Part shown: piece by piece, positions 19,899 to 28,812 of the stretch
Layout: each line of letters starts with the position of its first letter
How positions within the stretch are numbered: position 1 is the first letter of the stretch
NCBI GenBank assembly: GCA_946186225.1
Contig: CAMHMK010000002.1
Span: 1 to 55,970 of the forward strand
Direction: 5' to 3'
Length of the DNA: 55,970 nucleotides
Source of the DNA: an uncultured Clostridia bacterium
GTDB taxonomy: Bacteria; Bacillota; Clostridia; Oscillospirales; Oscillospiraceae
Notes under the pieces: model-generated
The model's input: only the letters and a program-made list of their open reading frames with translations
The model's database searches: none
Told to the model about the DNA's origin: nothing
Position numbers and translations under genes: made by a program

Positions 19899-20628
19899 AC
19901 CACAGCCTTGTCATGTACAACCCGCCCGCAGGTGCGGTCGGACCGGCAGCGGTGCGGTTTCTGCCGGCAAGGATGTCTGTCACAGCCTCCGGCGGGAATT
20001 TACCCTCCGCAGCGTATACCGCGGTTCCGACCATTGCGCGGGCCATATTGTAGAGGAAGCCATTTGCGCAGATGCGGCAGGAGATCAGATCTCCATCCCG
20101 CTCTACCTGATAGTGGTAGACTGTGCGCACCGTGGATTTGACATCTGTACCCACAGACCGGACCGCGGCAAAGTCGTGGGTTCCGACAAAACAGTCAGCC
20201 GCCCGCTGCATCACGGCTTCATCCAAATGCTTTGGATAGAACCATGCGCGGTTAACATAAAACGGGTCGCGGATGTGGGAATTATAGATGAGATAGGTAT
20301 ATTCCTTCCGCACGCAGGAGCCGATGGCGTTGAAGTCCGGATGGGTATCGAAAGCCTCACTGACCACGATGTCCTCCGGCAGATGAGTATTGAGGGCATA
20401 GGGCAGCCGGTCCACCGGGATCCGGGATTCCGTGCGGAAATTGGCCACGTAGCGTCTGGCATGGACGCCGGCGTCGGTTCTGCCGCAGCCGGTGATATGG
20501 ACCGGATGTCCAACGACCATCGACGTGGCCTTTTCCAGGGTCGCAGCCACGCTGACGGCGTTTTTCTGTACCTGCCAGCCGTGGTAAGCGGAGCCCTCGT
20601 ATTTCAGAATCAGTACGATATTTCTCAT
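19864..20628 (-). CDS. truA: tRNA pseudouridine(38-40) synthase TruA
   Basis: YEGSAYHGWQVQKNAVSVAATLE, GCGRTDAGVHARRYVANF, FLYNMARAMVGT motifs. Confidence 0.96.
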   Translation of the reverse strand: MRNIVLILKYEGSAYHGWQVQKNAVSVAATLEKATSMVVGHPVHITGCGRTDAGVHARRYVANFRTESRIPVDRLPYALNTHLPEDIVVSEAFDTHPDFNAIGSCVRKEYTYLIYNSHIRDPFYVNRAWFYPKHLDEAVMQRAADCFVGTHDFAAVRSVGTDVKSTVRTVYHYQVERDGDLISCRICANGFLYNMARAMVGTAVYAAEGKFPPEAVTDILAGRNRTAAGPTAPAGGLYMTRLWYDDGKAVFHVE

Positions 20629-20632
20629 AGGG

Positions 20633-21439
20633 TTACAGTCCGAAGCGGCGCAGCACGATCACCGCGGCGACCAGCAGGACGCCGATGGCCAGGGCGACAT
20701 AGTCCATCGATGCAAAGCGCAGAACCTTGAGGCGGGTGCGTCCCTCACCGCCGTGATAGCAGCGGCATTCCATGGCCGTTGCAAGCTCATCGGCCCGTCG
20801 GAAGGCGCTGACAAAGAGCGGCACAAGGATCGGGATCAGGGCCTTTGCACGGCGGACCAGACTGCCGGTCTCGAAGTCTGCGCCTCTGGCCTTCTGGGCG
20901 GACATGATCTTATCCGTCTCCTCGATCAGGGTGGGGATGAAGCGCAGGGCAATGCTCATCATCATGGCGAGCTCATGGACCGGGACCTTGAGCTTTTTGA
21001 GAGGGCTGAGCAGGCTCTCCAGGCCGTCAGTCAAGGCGATGGGAGAAGTGGTGTAGGTCAGCAGGAAGGTGCCGCAGATCAACATCATGATTCGCAGGAC
21101 CATGAAAAAGGCCGTCTCAACGCCCTTGGTGTAGATGTGGATGAATTTCCACTCGAAGAGGAGTCTGCCCTCCCGGGTGTAGAAGAGGTTCAGAACCGCA
21201 GTCAGGATGATGAAAATCAGCATGGGCTTGAGACCGCGGGTCATGGAGCGCAGGGGAATCCTGCCGACGGCGGTGGCCGTGATCAGAAAAACCAGGACCA
21301 GTGCATAAGAGACGAACCATTTTGCGCAAAAGAGCGCAACCATGTAAATCACAAGCAGCAGGAGCTTCGTCCGGGGATCGAGGCGATGGATCGGCGTTTT
21401 TCCGGGGAAATACTGACCCAGGGTGATATCCTTCAGCAT
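20633..21439 (-). CDS. ecfT: energy-coupling factor transporter transmembrane protein EcfT
   Basis: ITLGQYFPGKTPIHRLDPRTKLLL; SAQKARGADFETG (ARG motif); AMECRCYHGGEGRTRL. Confidence 0.95.
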   Translation of the reverse strand: MLKDITLGQYFPGKTPIHRLDPRTKLLLLVIYMVALFCAKWFVSYALVLVFLITATAVGRIPLRSMTRGLKPMLIFIILTAVLNLFYTREGRLLFEWKFIHIYTKGVETAFFMVLRIMMLICGTFLLTYTTSPIALTDGLESLLSPLKKLKVPVHELAMMMSIALRFIPTLIEETDKIMSAQKARGADFETGSLVRRAKALIPILVPLFVSAFRRADELATAMECRCYHGGEGRTRLKVLRFASMDYVALAIGVLLVAAVIVLRRFGL

Positions 21440-22299
21440 GCGTCGGTCCCTCCCTTCCGCGCGGTCAGGGCAGCGACGGCCTGACGGACCGTATAGACGT
21501 CGTCCGGGAGCCGGATTCCGGCCGCCCGCAGGCGGGTGAAGACCTCGGTCACCTGAGGAACGCTCAGGCCGATGGCCTTGAGCTCAGCGGCCCGGGGGAA
21601 GATTTCCGCCGGTGTTCCGTCCATGGCAATGTGGCCCTGATGCATAACCACCAGGCGGTCACAGGTGCGGGCGACCTCCTCCATCGAGTGGGAAACCATG
21701 AGCACGGTGGCATTCTGGGCGTCCCGGTAGTCGCGGATGTTCTTTAAGATCGCCTCTCGTCCGGCAGCGTCCAGTCCGGCGGTGGGCTCGTCCAGGATCA
21801 GAACCTCCGGCTCCATGGCAATCACACCGGCGATGGCAACGCGGCGCTTCTGCCCACCGGAGAGATCGAAGGGTGATTTCTCCAACAGCTCCCGATCCAG
21901 ACCGACAAAGCCTGCGGCACGGTATACCCGGCGCTCAAGCTCAGCGCCGCTCACGCCCTGATTCTTCGGGCCGAAGGCGATGTCCTTGAAACAGGTCTCT
22001 TCAAAAAGCTGATACTCCGGGTATTGAAACACCAGACCGACCTTGCCTCGGATGGAATGGGTGAATTTCTTGTCTTTCCAGACGTCTTCGCCGCGGAAGG
22101 TCACGGTTCCGGAGGTTGGCTTGAGCAGGGCGTTGAGGTGCTGGATCAGGGTGGACTTGCCTGAGCCGGTGTGGCCGATGACGCCGATCAGCTCGCCTGC
22201 CTCAGCGGAAAAGCTGACATGATCGACTGCGACATGCTCGAACGGGGTTCCGGCGCTGTAAATATGCGTCAGATCGTTGACGGAAATAATCGGGGACAA
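21433..22299 (-). CDS. ecfA2: energy-coupling factor transporter ATPase EcfA2
   Basis: GVIGHTGSGKSTLIQHLNALLKPTSGTV, DLSGGQKRRVAIAGVIAMEPEVLILDEPTAGLD; probable TTG start at 22299 after GGAGG (ORF track extends further upstream). Confidence 0.93.
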   Translation of the reverse strand: MSPIISVNDLTHIYSAGTPFEHVAVDHVSFSAEAGELIGVIGHTGSGKSTLIQHLNALLKPTSGTVTFRGEDVWKDKKFTHSIRGKVGLVFQYPEYQLFEETCFKDIAFGPKNQGVSGAELERRVYRAAGFVGLDRELLEKSPFDLSGGQKRRVAIAGVIAMEPEVLILDEPTAGLDAAGREAILKNIRDYRDAQNATVLMVSHSMEEVARTCDRLVVMHQGHIAMDGTPAEIFPRAAELKAIGLSVPQVTEVFTRLRAAGIRLPDDVYTVRQAVAALTARKGGTDAC

Positions 22300-22337
22300 T
22301 GCAGTATCCTCCAATGGAAAGAATCGCAGAAGGGAGA

Positions 22338-23195
22338 TTAGTCGGGACTCCGCAGGACCCGAAGCAGGGCCTCGGCGCATTCGGCTTCCGAAAGCGCGTC
22401 AAGGGGGACGTTCCAGCCCTGTCGGCTCAGCTCATAGAGCAGCTCCGTCGTCTGCGGAACATCCAGCCCTGCGTTCCGCAGGGTTTCGACCTGGGTAAAG
22501 ACCGTGCGGGGCGTGCCGTCCAGCAGGATCCCGCCATCTTGCATCACGATGACGCGGTCGGCGTTCACGGCCTCGGACATATGATGGGTGATCAGGACGA
22601 CTGTGATGCCGCGCTCCCGATTGAGACGGGAAATGGTCTCGACGACCTCCTCCCTGCCCCGCGGGTCCAGCATGGCCGTTGGCTCGTCCAGGACGATGCA
22701 GGTCGGCTGCATGGCAAGCACACCGGCAATGGCAATGCGCTGCTTCTGACCGCCGGAGAGCAGGTGCGGGGCGTGCTCCCGGAACTCATACATTCCCACG
22801 GTCTTCAGGGCGTCGTTCACACGGCTGCGGATCTCTGCAGTTGGTACGCCAAGATTTTCCGGCGCAAAGGCCACGTCCTCCTCCACGACGTTGGAGACGA
22901 TCTGGTTGTCGGGGTTCTGGAAGACCATACCGACGGTGCGGCGAATCTCCAGCAGCAGCTCCTCATCGGTCGTTTCCATGCCCGCGACCAGGACCCTGCC
23001 GCCGGAGGGAAGCAGGACGCCGTTGAAATGCTTGGCCAGGGTGGATTTGCCGCAGCCATTCGGACCGATGACAGCGGTGAAGCTTCCGCGGTCGATGGTA
23101 ACGTTCAGATGTTCAAACACCGGGAAGGCCAGCTTCTCGCCGTTGGGCGGATAGGTGAAGCTGAGGTCCTCGGTGACAATGATCGGTTCAGGCAT
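22338..23195 (-). CDS. ecfA1: energy-coupling factor transporter ATPase EcfA1
   Basis: AVIGPNGCGKSTLAKHFNGVLLPSGGRV, LLSGGQKQRIAIAGVLAMQPTCIVLDEPTAMLDP. Confidence 0.94.
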   Translation of the reverse strand: MPEPIIVTEDLSFTYPPNGEKLAFPVFEHLNVTIDRGSFTAVIGPNGCGKSTLAKHFNGVLLPSGGRVLVAGMETTDEELLLEIRRTVGMVFQNPDNQIVSNVVEEDVAFAPENLGVPTAEIRSRVNDALKTVGMYEFREHAPHLLSGGQKQRIAIAGVLAMQPTCIVLDEPTAMLDPRGREEVVETISRLNRERGITVVLITHHMSEAVNADRVIVMQDGGILLDGTPRTVFTQVETLRNAGLDVPQTTELLYELSRQGWNVPLDALSEAECAEALLRVLRSPD

Positions 23196-23205
23196 AGGGG
23201 CTCCT

Positions 23206-24093
23206 TTATCGGTTGAAAAGTCGTTCGGCTTCCGGCGAGAGCCAGCGGCCTGTGGCTCCGCAGGGCAGATTCAGCCCCGATGCCTTCACCGGCAGACCGA
23301 GCTCGCGGCTCTCGGTATGGCCGCCGAAGCGCCGGGATAGGACGCTGTCAAGCAGATAGCCGACGACCGACGGGGCAAGCCCCGTGGTGTAGGAATTGAC
23401 CAGGACAAAAAGCGGATGATCCGAAAGGACCTTGCTGACCAGCTCCACAAAGGGATAGAGACTGGTTTCCAGCTTCCAGACCTCGCCGGATGGGCCGCGC
23501 CCGTAAGAGGGCGGGTCCATGATGATCACGTCGTAGCGGCGGCCGCGGCGGATCTCCCGCTCCACGAACTTGCCGCAGTCGTCCACGATCCAGCGGATCG
23601 GTGCATTTTCGAGGCCGGAGGCGCGGGCATTGTCCTTTGCCATCTGGACCATGCCCTTTGCGGCGTCAACATGGCAGACACTTGCCCCGCCGGCGGCGCA
23701 GGCCAGGGTCGCACCACCGGTGTAGGCAAAGAGATTCAGCGCCTGGATGGGCCGGCCGGCTGCGCGGATCATCGAGGTGATAAAATCCCAGTTGACCGCC
23801 TGCTCCGGGAATATGCCCGTATGCTTGAAGTTCATGGGCTTGACCAGGAAGGTCAGGTCCCGGTAGTGCATGGCCCAGTGGTCGGGAAGATGATGGTCGG
23901 ACCAGTGCCCGCCGCCGGTGCTGGAGCGGGCATAGCGAGCGTCGCAGCTGCGCCAGTGCGGGTCGGCTTTCGGCGTGTTCCAGATCACCTGGGGGTCCGG
24001 GCGCACCAGGTAATAGGCGCCCCAGCGCTCCAGCTTTTCACCGTCAGAGGCGTCCAACACCTCATAGTCCTTCCATTGGTCGGAAATCCACAT
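23206..24093 (-). CDS. class I SAM-dependent (rRNA) methyltransferase, RlmI/RlmK type
   Basis: ALNLFAYTGGATLACAAGGASVCHVDAAKGMVQMAKDNARASGL, DVIIMDPPSYGRG. Confidence 0.9.
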   Translation of the reverse strand: MWISDQWKDYEVLDASDGEKLERWGAYYLVRPDPQVIWNTPKADPHWRSCDARYARSSTGGGHWSDHHLPDHWAMHYRDLTFLVKPMNFKHTGIFPEQAVNWDFITSMIRAAGRPIQALNLFAYTGGATLACAAGGASVCHVDAAKGMVQMAKDNARASGLENAPIRWIVDDCGKFVEREIRRGRRYDVIIMDPPSYGRGPSGEVWKLETSLYPFVELVSKVLSDHPLFVLVNSYTTGLAPSVVGYLLDSVLSRRFGGHTESRELGLPVKASGLNLPCGATGRWLSPEAERLFNR

Positions 24094-24129
24094 AGTTCTC
24101 TCCGTTTCTTATGTTTCTGGTTCTATACG

Positions 24130-26784
24130 TCAAGTCTCGGACGGCTCTGGCTCCAGTTCCGAAGGCTCCGGAGGCGTGACGTCCCGCTCGGCAGATCTTG
24201 CCTCCTCCAGCGCGGCGCCGAGGGCCTGCAGCTGTTCAAGCGTGTGAACCGGGCAGTAGGTCAGGTGGTTTTCTGCAAGTGCAGCTTCCAGGGATGCGCC
24301 GTTGTCAGCCTCGCCGTCCTTGTAGACGACGATCTTCTTGCTCTCCATTTCGTTGACCGCGTAGCTGAGCAGGGAAGGATATTTCGCCGCAAGTGCCTGG
24401 AACTCCGCGCTGGTCACGAGGTTGTGGTAGGCGGCGCAGTAGGTGCCGCAGCAGTAGGCGGTCCCGCTCTTGCCGTCCGGATAGCAGAGCTGGACGTCAA
24501 AGCCCGCGTGGTTGGTACAGGTGACCTTCGGCACGTCGGATTCAAAGAGCTGAATCGATTTGCCCTGGCAGAGCGGGCCTGCCAGCAGGCCGGTTTGGTT
24601 ACAGACCGTGCAGTAGACCATCTTCTCATCCGTCGGCATTTCAAAATCGCCGATTTCTTCCTTGGGAACCGCCTCATACAGGGAGGTCATGACGGCCTTC
24701 CACATCAGGGACGAGGGGTTGAGATTGACGACCGGGCGGACCTCCTCGGGGTTGTCGAATCCGCACCAGACCGAGGCCGTATACTTGGGCGTGAAACCGC
24801 AGAACCAGCGGTCACGGTTGCTGGAGGTGGTACCCGTCTTGCCCGCGCAGGGAACGCCGGGCACCTGGGCCGGCGTACCGGTGCCGTACTGGCAGGCGTA
24901 ATGCAGCATGCTAACCATATACCAGGCGGCGTGGGGGTCCATGGCGGAGTTGGTCTTCTGGGTGTTGTCGAGGACCACGCGGCCTTCGCTGTCCACGACC
25001 TTGGTATAGGTTCTGCCCTGGCGGTAGACGCCGCCGTTGGGGAAGGTGGCGTAGGCAGAGGCCATTTCGCGGACGGTCAGGCCGTGGGTCAACTGGCCCA
25101 TGCCGAGCGGGGCCAGGGAAACGTCGGTGAAGGTAGTGCCGTTGATCTCCTCGGTCTCCACCAGGCTATTGAGCATGAAGTGCTCCTTGGCAAAGGCGAA
25201 GCTCTTTTCCGGGGTCACGTCCGCAAGAACCTTGACCGCGATGGTGTTCAGAGACTGGGCGACGCCGTAGTTGACGATCATCCAGCCGGAGTAGCGGCGG
25301 GTCTCGTTCTGGGGCCAGTCCCTGCCGTCGATCTTCGTATAGGGGGAATCCTCATAGGCCGAGCCCGGGGTGATGATCCCCATGGCAAGGGCCGGACCGT
25401 AGACCGTGAGCGGCTTGATGGAGGAGCCCGGAGACAGACGGCTCTGCGTGGCGCGGTTCAGGGTCAGGTTGCCCTTCTTCTCCCCCACACCGCCGGCCAT
25501 GGCGACGATGTCGCCGGTCTCGTTATCGATCACGATAATGGCGGACTGCATCTGCTGAGAGGAATACGTGGCCGGGACATTTGCCGGATCGGAGTAGATT
25601 GCGTCCACCTTGGCCTGGGCCTCCAGGTCGATGGTGGAATAGATGATGAAGCCGCCGGTCGTGACCATCTGGCTGGCAGCCTCGGTGCTGAGCTCCAGCT
25701 TGGCTGCAAGGTCCCGCGTCACGTCGCGGATGACCTGATCCTCGAAGTAGGTGTAGTAGTCGGGTTCCTCGACGTTGAACTGGTTCCGGTGCTCGCAGAC
25801 CGGACAGACGTAGTAGTCTCCGTCCTCGGTGTACTCATCGATCTCATCCTCGAAGCCGCATTCTTCGCAGGTGAAGGTCTGATTGGGCAGGACCAGACTC
25901 TTGAACTCGAGCTCCTGGTCGCAGACAGCGTCATAGTCCTCGTCCTCAATATAGCCCTGCTCATGCATCTGCTGAAGGATGGTCAGCGTACGCTTTTCGT
26001 TGTTCTTCGGATAGATATAAGGATCGTAGAGCGAGGGGTTGTTGGTGATGCCGATGATGCAGGCGCATTCCTTGGGTGTGAGCTCATCGAGCTCCTTGCC
26101 GAAGTAGATGTTCGCGGCGCTCTTGACGCCGTAGGCGCCTTCGCCCAGGAAGATCGTGTTAAGATACCATTCCAGGATTTCCTCCTTGGTATAGTGCTTC
26201 TCAAAATCCAGGGCACGGTAAATCTCCATGAGCTTTCGGCGGACCGTAACCTCCTTGTCCTGGCTCAGATTCTTGATGAGCTGCTGGGTGATCGTGGAGC
26301 CTCCGTAGGTGGAGCCGCCGATGAACATATTGGCGGATGCCGCCAGCGTTCGCATCCAGTCCACGCCGTCATGCTCCCAGAAGCGCTTGTCCTCGATGGC
26401 GACCGCAGCGTTGACCAGATCGACAGGGATCTGATCATAGCTGACCCAGATTCGGTTCTCGACCGCAAGCAGCTGGCGCAGCTCCTCATATTCGCCGGTC
26501 TTGGGGTTTTTGGCATAAATAAAGGAAGTTTGGTTCAGCCGCTGCCCCTCCAGGGTGTAGTGGGCCTGCGGCTCAATGAAATCCGTGAGGTAGTTCATCG
26601 TCCGGTTGAGCAGCTTATAACCCGCAACGCCGCCGCTGATGCCGACGGTGGCGGAAATCAGCATGGCTGTTGCGACGAATAGCCACAGGACATGGATGAT
26701 CCGTCCGGTGATGGTCCGCTGGTGCGGATCCCGGACTTTCTTCCGTTTCAGATTGTTGCGCTCGTGCATATCGTTTCCTCCCAA
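24130..26784 (-). CDS. class A penicillin-binding protein (GT51 transglycosylase plus transpeptidase)
   Basis: AIEDKRFWEHDGVDWMRTL, GGSTITQQLIKNL, KEEILEWYLNTIFLGEGAYGVKSAA; SPGSSIKPLTVYGPA (SxxK), CAGKTGTTSSNRDRWFCGFT (KTG). Confidence 0.95.
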   Translation of the reverse strand: MGGNDMHERNNLKRKKVRDPHQRTITGRIIHVLWLFVATAMLISATVGISGGVAGYKLLNRTMNYLTDFIEPQAHYTLEGQRLNQTSFIYAKNPKTGEYEELRQLLAVENRIWVSYDQIPVDLVNAAVAIEDKRFWEHDGVDWMRTLAASANMFIGGSTYGGSTITQQLIKNLSQDKEVTVRRKLMEIYRALDFEKHYTKEEILEWYLNTIFLGEGAYGVKSAANIYFGKELDELTPKECACIIGITNNPSLYDPYIYPKNNEKRTLTILQQMHEQGYIEDEDYDAVCDQELEFKSLVLPNQTFTCEECGFEDEIDEYTEDGDYYVCPVCEHRNQFNVEEPDYYTYFEDQVIRDVTRDLAAKLELSTEAASQMVTTGGFIIYSTIDLEAQAKVDAIYSDPANVPATYSSQQMQSAIIVIDNETGDIVAMAGGVGEKKGNLTLNRATQSRLSPGSSIKPLTVYGPALAMGIITPGSAYEDSPYTKIDGRDWPQNETRRYSGWMIVNYGVAQSLNTIAVKVLADVTPEKSFAFAKEHFMLNSLVETEEINGTTFTDVSLAPLGMGQLTHGLTVREMASAYATFPNGGVYRQGRTYTKVVDSEGRVVLDNTQKTNSAMDPHAAWYMVSMLHYACQYGTGTPAQVPGVPCAGKTGTTSSNRDRWFCGFTPKYTASVWCGFDNPEEVRPVVNLNPSSLMWKAVMTSLYEAVPKEEIGDFEMPTDEKMVYCTVCNQTGLLAGPLCQGKSIQLFESDVPKVTCTNHAGFDVQLCYPDGKSGTAYCCGTYCAAYHNLVTSAEFQALAAKYPSLLSYAVNEMESKKIVVYKDGEADNGASLEAALAENHLTYCPVHTLEQLQALGAALEEARSAERDVTPPEPSELEPEPSET

Positions 26785-26835
26785 GGTGGCAGAGGCGGTT
26801 GGTCCTAAGCTTTCGTGCCTAGTTTATCAAATTAT

Positions 26836-26865
26836 ACTATACACTATTATACCACCGCTTGTCAA
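26836..26865 (-). promoter_or_regulatory. sigma70-type promoter for the PBP-led gene block
   Basis: Reverse strand TTGACA (26860-26865), 18-bp spacer, TATAGT (26836-26841). Confidence 0.65.
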
Positions 26866-26927
26866 ATGCAATGATGGAATCCGGAAAAATGTTTACAATT
26901 ATCCGGGAGATTTAGACGAAAAGACGC

Positions 26928-26962
26928 AAAGACGGTTCCATGCACTGCATGGAACCGTCTTT
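26928..26962 (-). terminator. terminator hairpin of rplS
   Basis: AAAGACGGTTCCATGCA / TGCATGGAACCGTCTTT, 17-bp perfect arms (26928-26944 and 26946-26962). Confidence 0.8.
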
Positions 26963-26977
26963 GCAACGGGTATTGAA

Positions 26978-27319
26978 TTACACCTTTTCCTTGACCTTAG
27001 CAGCCTTGCCCAGACGGTCGCGGAGGTAGTAGAGCTTGGCTCTGCGGACCTTGCCCTTGCGGACGGTCTCGACCTTGACAATGTTGGGCGCGTGCAGGGG
27101 GAACACCTTTTCGCAGCCGACGCCGTAGCTCAGACGACGAACGGTGAAGGATTCCTCGATGCCGCCGTGCTTTCTGGCGATGACGGTGCCTTCAAAAACC
27201 TGGACTCTCTCGCGGGAGCCTTCCTTGATCTTGACATGAACGCGGACGGTGTCACCAATATTGAACTGGGGCAACTCCTCCTTCATGTACTGGCTGGTAA
27301 GAGCCTTCATGAGATCCAT
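26978..27319 (-). CDS. rplS: 50S ribosomal protein L19
   Basis: [64 protein letters not shown]. Confidence 0.98.
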   Translation of the reverse strand: MDLMKALTSQYMKEELPQFNIGDTVRVHVKIKEGSRERVQVFEGTVIARKHGGIEESFTVRRLSYGVGCEKVFPLHAPNIVKVETVRKGKVRRAKLYYLRDRLGKAAKVKEKV

Positions 27320-27424
27320 AATACTTGTCCTCCTTCATATTTGGGTGTTCATGAACACAGGGAATGTCGCTGCGCTCGCGCGCCGACGTGTGTCAGAGGA
27401 CCACTCCATTTCACAGACCAGTGT

Positions 27425-27453
27425 ATTTTAGCACAAGAAATTCAAAAATGCAA
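27425..27453 (-). promoter_or_regulatory. sigma70-type promoter of rplS
   Basis: Reverse strand TTGCAT (27448-27453), 17-bp spacer, TAAAAT (27425-27430). Confidence 0.6.
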
Positions 27454-27462
27454 GAAGTATTT

Positions 27463-28593
27463 TCAGTTTTTTTCAAGAATCTTCAAGGCGGGCAGGGCCT
27501 TGCCCTCGTAGTCGAACAGGGCCTGATTGGCCCACTCGTTGCCGCCCGGGCCGGCCTCCCGGACATAGGCCAGACCCGCTGGCGTCGTCCATCCGGATCC
27601 GGGAACCGGGAGCCAGGCGGGCTCCCACCAGATCAGGCCGCGGCCCAGGTCGTGGGGCGTTTGACGGATCGTTTGCCAGAGGTCCCGCAGAAAGGCCGCC
27701 TGACCTCCTGGCGTGATCGGGTACTCTGTGCGGTCGGCCAGACTTGGGCCGACGGCGAGGCCTCGCTTTTGATCGGGACGCAGGCCCTCATAGGCGCTGC
27801 AGTCCTCCAGCGTGAAGGCTGTGGAGGTCTCTGCCACGATCAGGGGCTTGCCCCAGCGCTCGGCCAGCGCATGCAGATTCCCGCGCAGGTCGGCAAGGGT
27901 GCCATGCCAGAACGGGTAGTAGCTCAGGCCAATGCAGTCGAAGTCCGCCCCGCCGTGGGCGGAATACTGCTCGAACCATTCGCGGTAGAGGCTCTGATTG
28001 CCGCCGTTGTCCAGGTGAAGCATCACGGACGCGGTCGGGGCCGTGTCACGGACTGCGCGGACCCCCGCGGATACAAAACGTGTCAGATTCTCCCAGGCCG
28101 GAACCCTGCCCAGCGGCCAGAGCAGGCCGTTGGAGAGCTCGTTCCCCGGTGCGACCAGGTCCGGCAGCAAATCCGCGTCCCGAAGCGCAGTCATGGTACG
28201 GGCAGTGTAGTCGTAGACCGCCTGTTCCAGGCCTTCGACATCAAGGTCCGCCCAGGCCTTCGGCGGGTATTGCTTGCCGGGGTCGGCCCAGAAATCGGAA
28301 TAGTGGAAGTCCAGCATCCACGGCAAGCCCAGGGCCTTTGCCCGGGCTGCCAGGCAGATGGTGGCGGCCAGGTCATTTGTGCCCGCGCCGTAGGCTCTGC
28401 CCAGCTCGTCATAAGGATCGTTCCACAGGCGGAGGCGGATCAGGTTCCAGCCGTGGCGGGAGAGGATCACCGGCGCAGCCTCCGCAGAGTCGCTGCCGAA
28501 ATCGAAGAAGGCTCCGCCGCAGGCCTCGACCTCTTCCAGCGAGGAGAGATCGACGCCGCAGATCAGGGTGTGCTGCAGGTCCATCCCGGCCAC
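27463..28593 (-). CDS. GH53 arabinogalactan endo-beta-1,4-galactanase, no signal peptide
   Basis: ICGVDLSSLEEVEACGG, IRLRLWNDPYDE, WMLDFHYSDFWADPGKQYPPKAW, APGNELSNGLLWP, IGLSYYPFWHGTLADL. Confidence 0.92.
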   Translation of the reverse strand: MAGMDLQHTLICGVDLSSLEEVEACGGAFFDFGSDSAEAAPVILSRHGWNLIRLRLWNDPYDELGRAYGAGTNDLAATICLAARAKALGLPWMLDFHYSDFWADPGKQYPPKAWADLDVEGLEQAVYDYTARTMTALRDADLLPDLVAPGNELSNGLLWPLGRVPAWENLTRFVSAGVRAVRDTAPTASVMLHLDNGGNQSLYREWFEQYSAHGGADFDCIGLSYYPFWHGTLADLRGNLHALAERWGKPLIVAETSTAFTLEDCSAYEGLRPDQKRGLAVGPSLADRTEYPITPGGQAAFLRDLWQTIRQTPHDLGRGLIWWEPAWLPVPGSGWTTPAGLAYVREAGPGGNEWANQALFDYEGKALPALKILEKN

Positions 28594-28812
28594 CTATTGC
28601 TCGTCCTCGAAGGTGAAGCGCCTGAACATCGCACCGTAGCGGAATCGGGCCATCTCGTTCTTCTCCAGGACCTCGGCTTCGTTGCCGCGGAACTGGCAGC
28701 GGAGACAGTAGAATTCATCCTTTTCCCTGTCATAGAACAGATCCATATCGATGTCCCGCATAAAGCAGGACGGGCAGCGGTAGTTTAGTCTGCCCTTTCC
28801 AGCCTGAGCCAT
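28594..28812 (-). CDS. small zinc-ribbon-like protein
   Basis: MAQAGKGRLNYRCPSCFMRDIDMDLFYDREKDEFYCLRCQFRGNEAEVLEKNEMARFRYGAMFRRFTFEDEQ, two CxxC; ATG 28812 preceded by AAAGGAGG. Confidence 0.7.
   Translation of the reverse strand: MAQAGKGRLNYRCPSCFMRDIDMDLFYDREKDEFYCLRCQFRGNEAEVLEKNEMARFRYGAMFRRFTFEDEQ

Noticed and set aside
20633-23195. EcfT-EcfA2-EcfA1 without a substrate-specific S component as a novel transporter
   Set aside because: Shared (group II) ECF modules are normally encoded without an S component; ordinary arrangement.
23416-26682. 1088-aa plus-strand ORF opposite the methyltransferase and PBP
   Set aside because: Spans two well supported minus-strand genes; low-complexity translation without domains.
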